Source: Anaerolineaceae bacterium UBA1363 (GTDB taxonomy: Bacteria > Chloroflexota > Anaerolineae > Anaerolineales > Anaerolineaceae). From it: a stretch of 64,000 bases of DNA. The notes beneath the pieces were generated by a model. The model was not told the origin of the DNA and ran no database searches. It saw only the letters and a program-made list of their open reading frames with translations. Both the position numbers and the translations under genes were made by a program. Shown piece after piece: positions 36,978-45,892 of the stretch; the first letter of the stretch is position 1; each line of letters starts with the position of its first letter. The stretch covers positions 1 to 64,000 of the forward strand of contig DBRR01000006.1 in assembly GCA_002306055.1 (NCBI GenBank), given 5' to 3'.

Positions 36978-38798
36978 ATGTTTAGACAGACCAAGCATCA
37001 GCATTTACCCCCACTCCTCAGAGTCCTGATGGTGTGTGGTCTTTTGCTGGGTCTGATCGGAACTGCTCCTGCAGAGTCAATTTCACTGCCCTCCGCCGGC
37101 GTTAAACGCTCGGTTACAATCGAAGTCGACTACACCATCTACGAGTGGTGGCTGCTTTCATGGAAAACCTCCGAAATTGTCTGCCAGGTTTACACCGAGC
37201 ACGAATCCTGGCCGGATGCTTCCGAAGTGCTTTATTACTGTGGATCCACCATTCAAAAGCAGTGGTTGGGGACCAGTGCCTGCGTTTTCGACGAAAATGT
37301 CACCAATACCCAGGAATGCAAGGGGTTATATCTTCATAAGGCAAGTGTCACCCCCTCCAAGCGCAAGGTGGAAATCAGCCTGCCTTCACCAGAAGTGTTT
37401 GTTTCAATTTCCGGCTGCAATAAGGAACCAGGGCAACCCAATTGCACCACACTCCCCTATTTGCGTCTGCAGGCGCTGGAGCCGCTCCCCAACGAACAAA
37501 TCATTCAAATCCTTGGCACTGTAAACGGCGCCGGTTTTAGCTGCCCGGGCAGCGCGTGCGACTTGCCGCTCAGCCCGACTGGCATGGAAGGCGTTTTGGT
37601 TGAGTTCTGGGCGGAATCGAGTTATGGTGATTCCAGCGATCACTACACCGCGCAGGTGCGCGTGATACCATGGGGCGATTTTGCCAATCCCGATCAACCC
37701 GCAACCGATAAACCCAGTTATTATGTGGATGTGCTCAGTTCCCAGTGGATGGGAGAAGGTCAGTCCACCTGTTCCGAGATTTGGCAGTCCTTCCTGCCGG
37801 TGGATGGGCCGCCCTCATGGCTCAAGACGCCCGAACTGGCGGATGAATTGGTGTCGACGAACGAGTATTTCCTCCTGGCGGGTTTGCTCATCAAGCAGGG
37901 CTTGGTGGAAGCCACTTCTTGCCCTGCAGGCGGGCTTGAAACGAATGGCGCTGCCAATGCTTGCGGTATGGAAGCTGCCCAAGGGGTGGTGGATGATTGG
38001 CAAAACCAGTTTGACTCGGAAATACTGCGGGTTGCGAACGATACTGGTGTGCCAGCCCAATTGATGAAAAACATCTTCAGCCGCGAAAGCCAATTCTGGC
38101 CTGGCATCTATGAAAAAGTCCGCGAGGCGGGGCTGGGGCACCTGAGCGATATTGGCGCGGATGCGGTGCTGCTCTGGAACCCTGCTTTCTATAGTCAGTT
38201 TTGCCCGCTGATTCTGGCAGACGAAACCTGCCAGCGTGGGTTTGGCAACCTCGATCCTGCTGAGCAGGAAATGCTGCGCGGAGCCCTCGTCCAGAAGGTC
38301 AATGCTGCCTGTCCGGATTGCCCGGTGGGGATCGACCTGACCCAGGCGAACTTCAGCATCAGCATCTTTGCGCGCAGCATCCTGGCAAATTGCGAGCAGG
38401 TGCGCCAGATTGTTTACAACAGCACTGGGCGCCAGCCTGGCCAGGTCGCGCAGTATGAGGATTTGTGGAAGTTCACTTTGCTGAATTACAACGCGGGTCC
38501 GGGCTGCCTGGGCAACGCTATGCAGCGCACCATCAATAATGGCAATCCGCTAACCTGGGAAAACGTTTCCTATAATTTGCAGGAGGCCTGCCGTGCCGGG
38601 ATCGCCTACGTGGATGACGTCTCAACCATGCCCCAGCCAGACCAGGGCAGCATCAACGACCTGTTGAGCACACCCGAACCCAGCACCTACCTGCCCACAC
38701 CCACAGTCCAGCCGACACCGCGTCCGATTATTGTCACCCCCACACCTGGACCGACTGCGACTACCGGACCAGCCCCCACCGGCACCCCTTATCCCTGA
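36978..38798 (+). CDS. Secreted lytic-transglycosylase-like protein
   Basis: A 606-residue exported protein with signal peptide ending near residue 34 (GLIGTAPAES). The C-terminal half resembles SLT-type lytic transglycosylases: VPAQLMKNIFSRESQFWPG contains the catalytic-type Glu370, and LLNYNAGPGCLGNA (about 500-512) matches the conserved YNAG motif. Unusually, a 300-residue N-terminal region with many cysteines precedes it. A Pro/Thr tail closes the protein. AAGGAGAAG at the start gives a good ribosome site. With the LCP gene it probably forms a wall-assembly operon. Confidence 0.8.
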   Translation: MFRQTKHQHLPPLLRVLMVCGLLLGLIGTAPAESISLPSAGVKRSVTIEVDYTIYEWWLLSWKTSEIVCQVYTEHESWPDASEVLYYCGSTIQKQWLGTSACVFDENVTNTQECKGLYLHKASVTPSKRKVEISLPSPEVFVSISGCNKEPGQPNCTTLPYLRLQALEPLPNEQIIQILGTVNGAGFSCPGSACDLPLSPTGMEGVLVEFWAESSYGDSSDHYTAQVRVIPWGDFANPDQPATDKPSYYVDVLSSQWMGEGQSTCSEIWQSFLPVDGPPSWLKTPELADELVSTNEYFLLAGLLIKQGLVEATSCPAGGLETNGAANACGMEAAQGVVDDWQNQFDSEILRVANDTGVPAQLMKNIFSRESQFWPGIYEKVREAGLGHLSDIGADAVLLWNPAFYSQFCPLILADETCQRGFGNLDPAEQEMLRGALVQKVNAACPDCPVGIDLTQANFSISIFARSILANCEQVRQIVYNSTGRQPGQVAQYEDLWKFTLLNYNAGPGCLGNAMQRTINNGNPLTWENVSYNLQEACRAGIAYVDDVSTMPQPDQGSINDLLSTPEPSTYLPTPTVQPTPRPIIVTPTPGPTATTGPAPTGTPYP

Positions 38799-38816
38799 TC
38801 CTTCTCAGAGCAGGGG

Positions 38817-39032
38817 TTAAGCTTTCCCTGAACGTAACTCTTCAAGCTGCGCTTCCAGTTCAGCCCGCTTTTCAACACCGGCCTGCTCAACTTCATAACG
38901 CACATTCTTGACGTAGTCGCAGATCTTAGCTTTTAATTCTTTACCTGAATAAGGCGCGTACAGACGGGCTAACGTGCTGCCTACCAGCCCGCCAAGCACT
39001 GCACCAAATAACCAACTGGAACTTTTGCTCAT
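38817..39032 (-). CDS. YtxH-like small membrane protein
   Basis: A 71-residue protein starting at ATG 39032 behind AAAGGACC. A single membrane helix (SWLFGAVLGGLVGSTLARLYAPYSG) is followed by an amphipathic coiled-coil tail (EVEQAGVEKRAELEAQLEELR). The pattern of a glycine-rich helix, APxSGKE and a long helix is that of YtxH-domain proteins, which are often stress-linked. It converges on the transglycosylase-like gene. Confidence 0.75.
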   Translation of the reverse strand: MSKSSSWLFGAVLGGLVGSTLARLYAPYSGKELKAKICDYVKNVRYEVEQAGVEKRAELEAQLEELRSGKA

Positions 39033-39249
39033 TTCATGGTCCTTTCGACATTTTCTACTTCTATTATAAGGGATTGCTGACTGCTGATAACAATGCTTGT
39101 GTTTTGAAGATAGGTAAAACATGGTTTTCTATCCAGTTGGGGCTCCATGCATATATCCGTCAGACAAAATGTTAATATCCTTCTATCAAATAATTATTAT
39201 GCTTTAGTCACGTTAATTATGCTAGTTATTCAAATAATAAGGAGTGAAT

Positions 39250-41160
39250 ATGGGAAAAATCATCGGAATTGACCTGGGAACTACTAACAGTGTCGTCTCG
39301 ATTATTGAAGGCGGATCCCCCACTGTGATCCCGACCTCAGAAGGGTCGCGTTTACTGCCTTCGGTTGTGGCGTTTAATAAAAACGGTGAAAGGCTGGTTG
39401 GCATTCCTGCCAAGCGTCAGGCGATTGTCAATCCTGAGAATACCGTTTATTCAGTGAAGCGTTTTATGGGACGCCGCTATGACGAAGTGGCACAGGAACG
39501 TGGGATGGTTTCGTTTAAAGTTGTTGCTGGTCCCAGTGGCGACGCGCGCATCCAGATCCCCGTTACGGGGCAGACGTATACCCCGCAGGAGATTTCTGCG
39601 ATGGTGCTGGCCAAACTAAAGGCCGATGCTGAAGCCTACCTGGGCGAAAAAATCACCCAGGCTGTTATCACTGTGCCGGCTTACTTCAACGACAGCCAGC
39701 GTCAGGCAACCAAAGATGCAGGCAAGATCGCTGGATTGGAAGTGATGCGCATCATCAACGAGCCAACTGCGTCCGCGCTGGCTTACGGCCTCGACAAGAA
39801 AGAGAATGAGATCATCCTGGTCTTTGACCTGGGCGGTGGTACGTTTGACGTTTCACTGCTCGAAGTTGGCGGCGGCGTGGTGGAAGTGAAAGCCACCAAT
39901 GGCGACACCCACCTTGGCGGCGATGACTGGGATAACGCAATCGTTAACTGGGCAGCGGAAGAATTCCGCAAAGATCAGGGTATTGATCTGCGCCAGGATC
40001 GCCAGGCACTCCAGCGTCTGCGCGAAGCGGCAGAAAAAGCCAAGATTGAACTCAGCTCTGTAATGGAAACCGAGATTAACCTGCCATATATCACTGCTGA
40101 TGCCAGCGGACCCAAGCACCTGCTGCTGAAACTCACTCGTGCCAAATTTGAACAGATGACGGAAGACCTGCTTAAGCGCTGTCTGCCCCCCTTCCAGGCT
40201 GTCATGAAAGATGCCGGGGTGAGTATCGATCGCATTAATGAGGTAGTCCTCGTTGGTGGAGCCACGCGTATGCCGATGGTGCAGGAATTGGTTAAAAAGC
40301 AGACCAATGGCAAGGAGCCTAATAAGAGCGTTAACCCGGATGAGGTTGTTTCCATTGGAGCAGCTATTCAAGGTGGCGTGCTTGCTGGCGACGTCAAGGA
40401 CGTGCTGCTGCTGGATGTGACCCCACTCTCGCTGGGTGTGGAAACCTTGGGCGGTGTTATGACTCGTTTGATTGAGCGCAACACCACGATACCGGTCAAG
40501 AAAACCGAAACCTTCTCGACCGCAGAAGATAACCAAACAGCCGTTGATATCCATGTGCTGCAAGGTGAACGCCCGATGGCGGCTGACAACATGACCCTTG
40601 GTCGCTTCCGCTTGGATGGCATTCCGCCGGCGCTGCGCGGCATTCCGCAAGTGGAAGTCACTTTTGATATTGATGCCAATGGCATCCTGAACGTGACCGC
40701 GAAGGATAAAGCCAGCGGCAAGGAACAAAGTGTCACCATCACCGCTTCGACTAACCTGAGCAAGGCGGATGTGGAGCGCATGGTGCGCGAAGCCTCGCAA
40801 AACAAAGCGGAAGATGAACGCAAAAAGGCACTGATCGAAGCCCGGAACATGGGCGACAACCTGGCGTATCAGTCCGAAAAGACCTTGAAGGAACTGGGCG
40901 AGAAGGTGGACGTTTCCTTGCGCAACGACGCCGAAGCCAAGATCCAGGTGCTGCGAGGGGCAATCACTGGTGAAGACGTCAGCGCCATCACCAACGCCAG
41001 CAATGCCTTGCAGGAAGTGATGCAGAAGATTGGCAGCGCTGCCTATCAGCAAGCCGGACCTGCTGGAGGTGGTCAGCCTGGGGCTGGAAATGACGGCCAG
41101 CACGGTCAGTCGCAAGGCAATGACGAGGACGTTGTGGAAGGTGAATTCCACGAAGCCTAA
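39250..41160 (+). CDS. dnaK: Molecular chaperone DnaK (Hsp70)
   Basis: A 636-residue Hsp70. ATPase signatures: [27 protein letters not shown] and [16 protein letters not shown]; substrate domain [16 protein letters not shown]; the acidic tail ends [14 protein letters not shown] 39250 lies behind AAGGAG. Neither grpE nor dnaJ is adjacent, and no CIRCE (TTAGCACTC-N9-GAGTGCTAA) is present upstream, so it may be a stand-alone or additional copy with different control. A strong terminator follows. Confidence 0.97.
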   Translation: MGKIIGIDLGTTNSVVSIIEGGSPTVIPTSEGSRLLPSVVAFNKNGERLVGIPAKRQAIVNPENTVYSVKRFMGRRYDEVAQERGMVSFKVVAGPSGDARIQIPVTGQTYTPQEISAMVLAKLKADAEAYLGEKITQAVITVPAYFNDSQRQATKDAGKIAGLEVMRIINEPTASALAYGLDKKENEIILVFDLGGGTFDVSLLEVGGGVVEVKATNGDTHLGGDDWDNAIVNWAAEEFRKDQGIDLRQDRQALQRLREAAEKAKIELSSVMETEINLPYITADASGPKHLLLKLTRAKFEQMTEDLLKRCLPPFQAVMKDAGVSIDRINEVVLVGGATRMPMVQELVKKQTNGKEPNKSVNPDEVVSIGAAIQGGVLAGDVKDVLLLDVTPLSLGVETLGGVMTRLIERNTTIPVKKTETFSTAEDNQTAVDIHVLQGERPMAADNMTLGRFRLDGIPPALRGIPQVEVTFDIDANGILNVTAKDKASGKEQSVTITASTNLSKADVERMVREASQNKAEDERKKALIEARNMGDNLAYQSEKTLKELGEKVDVSLRNDAEAKIQVLRGAITGEDVSAITNASNALQEVMQKIGSAAYQQAGPAGGGQPGAGNDGQHGQSQGNDEDVVEGEFHEA

Positions 41161-41177
41161 AAGATCCTTTTGAGATG

Positions 41178-41214
41178 AAAAGAGCCTGTTCGTTTTTTGA
41201 ACAGGCTCTTTTTT
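41178..41214 (+). terminator. Rho-independent terminator of dnaK
   Basis: AAAAGAGCCTGTTC pairs with GAACAGGCTCTTTT across a seven-base loop, followed by T residues. Confidence 0.95.
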
Positions 41215-41327
41215 AATCAGTTGTAGGTCGGAATGAGCCCGCCTCGAACCCTTGTTGAGGCTATGTACCTGTTCGGGCTCACTCCGACAATGTCGAAATT
41301 GTTGGCTCCGACGTAAATCATATTGGC

Positions 41328-41480
41328 TGTAGGGCGAGATTGAACGCACCGACCGGTTCCATAAATATAATCACATGGGGCGTTCAATCCGCCAATGGGA
41401 AGGGTTTGTGGCGATTCGGCGGATTGAGGGCACACTACGTTCGTCCATCACATTGTTCACGGTGCCCTCAATCTCGCCCT
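41328..41480. repeat. Structured repeat A, copy 2, split by IS110
   Basis: TGTAGGGCGAGATTG at the left end, CAATCCGCC and GGCGGATTG inside, and CAATCTCGCCCT at the right end, where the IS110 element begins. Its stems differ from copy 1 but remain complementary: AACGC/GCGTT and AGGGCAC/GTGCCCT. The missing last bases ACAA are found at 42753-42756, directly after the IS. Confidence 0.8.
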
Positions 41481-41529
41481 TGTATATTAAGACTCAGAAA
41501 GACGTGATAATTGAATGACATCGATCAGG

Positions 41530-41733
41530 AAGGTGAGGGTGAATCCGGTTTCGCCCTGTGGACTTGATCCAGTAACGTAGATAAGATCCCCTCACCTTTT
41601 TTTCACAAAGATCGGACGGTATCTGAAGCCTCTCTAAGATATGAAATGGACGAGATGAGCTTGCATTCACAAGGATGATCCAATGGATGCGCCTGACCGA
41701 TGCTAAACATAGTTTACAGAAAAGAGGTACAGA
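41530..41733 (+). ncRNA. Candidate bridge-RNA region of the IS110 element
   Basis: In IS110-group elements the non-coding left end encodes a guide RNA for donor and target recognition. Here AAGGTGAGGG (41530-41539) pairs with CCCTCACCTT (41589-41598), enclosing a loop that contains TCGCCCTGT (41551-41559), similar to the target end TCGCCCTACA. Further on, GACGGTATCT (41615-41624) recurs at 42722-42731 near the right end. Transcript ends are unknown. Confidence 0.5.
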
Positions 41734-42714
41734 ATGTCAAATATATTAGGTATCGACGTCTCCAAGGATAAGCTTGACCTGGTTCTGCTCAATGAGAAGG
41801 GCAAGTTCCATAAGGTAATTAGCAACGATCCGGCTGGTTTCAAAACGCTGGATCAATGGCTGATCAGCCGACATATCGACCGGGTACACGTTTGCCTGGA
41901 AGCCACCGGACAATATGGGGACGAGGTCAGCGAGTATCTTTACGCACAAGGCCATGACGTCAGTGTGGTCAATCCAGCTCGCATCAAACGTTATGGGGAA
42001 AGCAAGCTGCACCGCAATAAGACGGATAAGGCGGATGCTGACCTGATTGCCGAGTTTTGTCTGAAGGAGAAACCTGCTCTCTGGGAGCCTCTCAGCCCCG
42101 ATTTGAAGCATCTAAGGGCACTTGTGAGGCGTTTGATTGATTTGCAGGCTAATTACCAACAGGAAGAAAACCGCTTGTCGAGTGGCGAGAAGGATGCCTG
42201 GGTTATCCAGGATCTATCCGGCCATGCAGAGTACTTGAAAGCACGCATCCAAGCCACTGAAGAAGAGATCCAAAACTTCATCAACCAGACACCTGGCCTG
42301 AAGGCAAAGCAGGATCTTTTGGTTTCCATTCCTGGAGTTGGCAAGAAATCCTCTGCCAGATTATTGGCTGAACTTGGGGAGATCAGCGGCTTTGAAAATG
42401 CGCCACAATTAGCTGCTTATGCCGGTCTCAATCCAAAGGGCTTTAGTTCAGGCTCATCCGTGCACAAGAAAACTCGTATCTCCAAACAAGGCCGCAGCGA
42501 ATTGCGTGCCTGTCTGTATATGCCAGCCATTGTGGCAATGACACACAATCCCGTGGTCCGGGCTTTGAAAGAACGCTTGCAAAAGAAACAGCTCCCCACC
42601 ATGGCAATTGTTGTGGCTTGCATGCGAAAGTTGTTGCACATTGTTTATGGTGTTTTGAAGTCTCAGATGCCTTTTGATCCTGATTATGACCGCCAATTCA
42701 ATTATTCAGCTTGA
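41734..42714 (+). CDS. IS110-family transposase (DEDD recombinase)
   Basis: A 326-residue, full-length transposase. The RuvC-like N-terminal domain has GIDVSKDKLDL (first Asp), VCLEATGQYG (Glu) and KTDKADADLIAEF (the Asp pair). The C-terminal Transposase_20 domain shows SIPGVGKKSSARLLAELG, LAAYAGLNP.GFSSGSS and the serine-containing stretch that completes the hybrid active site in this family. No frameshift is visible, so it may be active. AGAGGTACAG precedes the ATG. Confidence 0.95.
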   Translation: MSNILGIDVSKDKLDLVLLNEKGKFHKVISNDPAGFKTLDQWLISRHIDRVHVCLEATGQYGDEVSEYLYAQGHDVSVVNPARIKRYGESKLHRNKTDKADADLIAEFCLKEKPALWEPLSPDLKHLRALVRRLIDLQANYQQEENRLSSGEKDAWVIQDLSGHAEYLKARIQATEEEIQNFINQTPGLKAKQDLLVSIPGVGKKSSARLLAELGEISGFENAPQLAAYAGLNPKGFSSGSSVHKKTRISKQGRSELRACLYMPAIVAMTHNPVVRALKERLQKKQLPTMAIVVACMRKLLHIVYGVLKSQMPFDPDYDRQFNYSA

Positions 42715-42752
42715 CTTTCAAGACGGTATCTACGGGCACTATGTCGCGCCCT

Positions 42753-42881
42753 ACAAGCCGAATTGATTATTATTCAGGTTTTCTGGGAGACCGTGCGGTC
42801 AAAATCCTCGCGCGGTTGGGAGACTGCCGAGAACGGAGCTTGGTTCAGTATTGTGGGTTGCCCATACATTATAATTAGCCC
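42753..42881. repeat. Repeat A end and degenerate repeat C before sbcD
   Basis: ACAAGCCGAATTGATTA directly after the IS matches the right flank of repeat A copy 1 (ACAACAAGCCGATTTGAT). A degenerate repeat C (GGGAGACCGTGCGGTCAAAA, GCGCGGTTGGGAGACTGCCG) lies at about 42786-42832. TATAAT at 42870-42875 ends six bases before the sbcD ATG. Confidence 0.6.
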
Positions 42882-44114
42882 ATGATCAAACTCCTGCACT
42901 TTGCTGATGCCCATATCGACATGGCCAACTACGGCCAGCACGACGCCGTCACCGGACTTCCACAACGTGTGGTGGATTTCTTGAAATCTCTGGACTTCAT
43001 CGTCGACACTGCCATCAGCGAAAAGGTCGACCTGGTCATTTTCGCTGGCGACACCTACCGCGACCGTTCACCAGCGCCGACTTTCCAGCGTGAGTGGGGC
43101 AAACGCATCATGCGCCTTTCACGCGCGAAGATCCCGACTCTGCTGCTTATAGGCAACCACGATGTCTCCCCCTCGCAGTATCGCGCGCATGCCATCCAGG
43201 AGTTTGACACGCTCAGTCCGGATTATATTCACGTTGTCAGCTCCCTCAAGTTGCTCAGCCCGAAAGATCTCGATGGCGTACCGGTTCAGGTGGTTGCCAT
43301 CCCCTGGATAACGCGTTCTGGAATATTGGCGTCTCTGACAGCGGACTCTTCCAACGAGGAAAACCCCCAGGAACTGATTGAAAAGGCATTGAGTGATTGG
43401 CTAAATCAGACCATTTCGAATCTTGACCCCAGTCTTCCAACCATTCTGACCGCGCATGCTTCGATTGCCGGGGCAAAGTTTGGCAGCGAGAAAACTGTCA
43501 AAATCGGTCGGGATGTCGTCCTGCCGCCTGGCTTGGTGGCAAATCCAGCGCTGGATTACGTGGCGCTGGGGCACATTCACCGCTACCAGGATCTCAACCA
43601 AGGATCGCATCCACCGGTGGTGTATCCAGGTTCAATTGAACGCGTGGATTTTGGGGAGATCAATGAAGGTAAGGGTTTCATCATCGCTGAGATTGAAAAG
43701 GGTCAAACAAATTACCGCTGGCAGCAGCTGCCTATCCGGCGTTTTCTGGATTATTGGGTTGAACTGGATGATCTGCTGGGTGTCAATGAAAAAATCATGG
43801 CGGCATTGCCGGCAAGTGAAGAGCTGACAGACGCAATTGCACGGTTGACGCTCGTGTACCCAAGCGACCTGGAAACCTTGATCGATGAAGCACGAATTCA
43901 TGAACACTTTAAAAGCGCCTTTGCTTTTCAGCTGGTCAAGAAACCCATTTCCGAGGCGCGAACACGGCTTGGCGACAGCTTTGAAGCCAGCAGTATGAGC
44001 CCCGCGGAATTGCTGGAGGTCTACTGGAAACAGCAGCACATCGAGGATAAAGCCGAGCGCGATCGCCTGCAGAAACTGGCTGAGGAAATTATTGTCCAGT
44101 CACAGACCCAATAA
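42882..44114 (+). CDS. SbcD-like metallophosphoesterase / DNA exonuclease subunit
   Basis: A 410-residue protein with all phosphoesterase motifs: FADAHID (Asp8, His10 region), FAGDTYRDR, LIGNHDVSPS, LTAHASI and LGHIHRYQ. This is the nuclease-subunit pattern of SbcD/Mre11/YhaO proteins, which process hairpins and DNA ends together with an SMC-like ATPase. No SbcC gene lies next to it. The start is inferred from the conserved MIKLLHFADAHID; no ribosome site, so probably leaderless. Presence of many palindromic repeats nearby is notable since SbcCD cuts such structures. Confidence 0.85.
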   Translation: MIKLLHFADAHIDMANYGQHDAVTGLPQRVVDFLKSLDFIVDTAISEKVDLVIFAGDTYRDRSPAPTFQREWGKRIMRLSRAKIPTLLLIGNHDVSPSQYRAHAIQEFDTLSPDYIHVVSSLKLLSPKDLDGVPVQVVAIPWITRSGILASLTADSSNEENPQELIEKALSDWLNQTISNLDPSLPTILTAHASIAGAKFGSEKTVKIGRDVVLPPGLVANPALDYVALGHIHRYQDLNQGSHPPVVYPGSIERVDFGEINEGKGFIIAEIEKGQTNYRWQQLPIRRFLDYWVELDDLLGVNEKIMAALPASEELTDAIARLTLVYPSDLETLIDEARIHEHFKSAFAFQLVKKPISEARTRLGDSFEASSMSPAELLEVYWKQQHIEDKAERDRLQKLAEEIIVQSQTQ

Positions 44115-44169
44115 CGTTATCCCCAGAATTTCAGACCAAACTGAGTTATAAGGACAATCCGGTCATGTT

Positions 44170-44883
44170 TTACGGCGTCCACTCATCGTGGATAATTGCT
44201 GACAAGTAATAAGCACCGTCCCCGCTCTGCTGGAAACCCAGGCGCAGCGATTGCCAGTCCAGGTAGCCATAGGCTTCTGTTCCCGGTTGGAAATACTCAA
44301 CGTAATGCCCATCCGGGTAAACCTCGGCAAAGTTATCAATGGTGTTGCTGGCTTTTCGCGAGGGATCCAGCAAGAGCCCCCACTCCTGAGCAGGGGTTTG
44401 GCTGGTGACGTACTCAGGCCAATACTCCGCAACGGTAAGGTTTATGTCCATTCCGCTGCCTGCCTGCACACCCCAGTGGTAGATTTCCTGATCGCTTCCG
44501 AATGCAGCCACCTGTTCTCTGGTGAAGACCAGGTCCTTGTCCACGTTGATATAGCCATATGGAGAGATCCGCACACCAAGTTCGGGGTGAATGAAAGCCG
44601 CCAGTGCGGCAAAATCTTGACTCTGCAGGAGTGGCAGGATTTCAGCAGCCAGACCTTCAAAAGTATCTTTAACGGGCTCCAGCGGGCAAATCGTGCTTTC
44701 AAAGCTGGCTATTTGGGTTGAAAGAGCATTATTTTGCTCCTGAGCAGCCAACAGCTGGTCTGAAAGCAATTGGTTTTGCTGCCTTAGTTGCTCAAGTTCG
44801 GTACTTTCGCTCGGGGCAGCCACCACGCAGCCTGTCAACATCAGAATGAATACGATCAAAAAGGAAAAAAGTTTCTTGTTCAT
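44170..44883 (-). CDS. Lipoprotein with N-terminal coiled coil
   Basis: A 237-residue predicted lipoprotein: signal with lipobox LTGC (Cys19), a heptad-rich coiled coil at about 27-62 (ELEQLRQQNQLLSDQLLAAQ), then a 165-residue domain beginning EPVKDTFEGLAAEILPLL and containing FIHPELGVRISPYGYIN. That second part resembles NTF2-like or stress-associated extracytoplasmic domains, but I do not recognise the family. GGAGGAACC precedes the ATG. It stands alone between sbcD and folP. Confidence 0.75.
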   Translation of the reverse strand: MNKKLFSFLIVFILMLTGCVVAAPSESTELEQLRQQNQLLSDQLLAAQEQNNALSTQIASFESTICPLEPVKDTFEGLAAEILPLLQSQDFAALAAFIHPELGVRISPYGYINVDKDLVFTREQVAAFGSDQEIYHWGVQAGSGMDINLTVAEYWPEYVTSQTPAQEWGLLLDPSRKASNTIDNFAEVYPDGHYVEYFQPGTEAYGYLDWQSLRLGFQQSGDGAYYLSAIIHDEWTP

Positions 44884-45015
44884 GGTTCCTCCGGATTGGG
44901 CGCAGAATTACACCTATTGTACTTAAGACGGAATCTCGGGCAAAATGTTCCAAGACAGCCGGATTGAAAACATATGAAACAAAGCCTTCTGTTTCTACTT
45001 TTGCACGGTTTGATC

Positions 45016-45885
45016 TTATGGCAGTTCGCTGAAGCGGATCGCATCCAGCATGCGTGCCAGGCGAACGGTCTCCCTTACGTCGTGCACCCGCAGAATGTCG
45101 GCGCCGTGCAGCACGCCCCAGGCGTTCGCGGCCAGGCTGCCCTCCAGGCGTTCGCCTTGCGGCAAATTGAGCGTGTGCCCAATAAAACCTTTGCGAGAAA
45201 CTCCCAGCAGGATCGGGAAGCCCAATTCGCGCAGCTCGTCAATATGCTTGAGCAGGAATAGGTTTTGCTCGATAGTCTTACCAAAACCGATCCCGGGATC
45301 GATGATGATTTTGTCTGGGCTTACGCCTGCATCAATCGCCGACTCAGCAGCTTCTGCCAGCCAGTTCCGCACCTCGGTGACGATGTCTTCATACCTCACA
45401 CCCTCATAACGTCCGCCGAGCTCGCTTGTGACTACCTGTGCGCCTTGCGTGCGATTATGCATCAGGATTGCGGTTGCACCTGCCTCGGCTACCGTACCCG
45501 CCATGGCTGGGTCATACCGAAAAGCCCAGATGTCATTGATGATGTGTGCGCCTTCTGCCAGGCAGACCCGGGCGGTTTCAGCTTTGTAGGTATCAATCGA
45601 GAGGATGACGTTCGGCATCTCTTCGCGTAAGGCTCTCACCACTGGCAACATCCGGCTCAGTTCCTCATCCACACTGATTGCTGTTGCGCCAGGGCGAGTG
45701 GATTCTGCGCCCAGGTCGAGAATGTCACAGCCATCCTGGATGAAGTGCTCCGCCTGCAGCAGTGCTGTGCGGATGTAGTCGCGTTCTCTGAGCAGTCCAT
45801 CGCCCGAGAAGCTGTCCGGGGTGATGTTGATGATGCCCATGATATAGGTTTTTTTGCCGAGTTCTGGTAGCAGTTCATTTTTCAT
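45016..45885 (-). CDS. folP: Dihydropteroate synthase
   Basis: Joins 4-aminobenzoate to the pterin diphosphate made by FolK. The 289-residue enzyme has MGIINITPDSFSGDG at the N-terminus, DLGAESTRPGA, LSIDTYKAETA, IINDIW and IIDPGIGFGKT followed by GVSRKGFIG, all family signatures. ATG 45885 follows GAGG at five bases; a GTG two codons upstream is possible. It starts seven bases after the stop of the LysM lipoprotein gene and is probably co-transcribed with it, an unexpected pairing. Confidence 0.95.
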   Translation of the reverse strand: MKNELLPELGKKTYIMGIINITPDSFSGDGLLRERDYIRTALLQAEHFIQDGCDILDLGAESTRPGATAISVDEELSRMLPVVRALREEMPNVILSIDTYKAETARVCLAEGAHIINDIWAFRYDPAMAGTVAEAGATAILMHNRTQGAQVVTSELGGRYEGVRYEDIVTEVRNWLAEAAESAIDAGVSPDKIIIDPGIGFGKTIEQNLFLLKHIDELRELGFPILLGVSRKGFIGHTLNLPQGERLEGSLAANAWGVLHGADILRVHDVRETVRLARMLDAIRFSELP

Positions 45886-45892
45886 ATTCACC

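Larger units (their letters stand above)
41481..42752 (+). mobile_element. IS110-family insertion sequence
   Basis: Proposed boundaries (1272 bp) rest on the flanks: joining 41480 to 42753 restores CAATCTCGCCCTACAA, the perfect inverted partner of the left end of repeat A copy 2. GCCCT is present at both junctions, so the exact crossover within it is ambiguous; a CT core, as in IS621, would fit. As usual for IS110 there are no terminal inverted repeats. It holds one transposase gene and about 250 bp of non-coding DNA upstream of it. Confidence 0.8.

Noticed and set aside
39123..39249. CIRCE or HAIR heat-shock operator before dnaK
   Set aside because: Neither the TTAGCACTC/GAGTGCTAA nor the CTTGAGT/ACTCAAG pattern is present.
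39853..41349. A 498-codon open frame on the minus strand opposite dnaK
   Set aside because: Long antisense frames opposite dnaK are a known by-product of its codon usage; the dnaK reading is certain and the antisense frame shows no domain or ribosome site.
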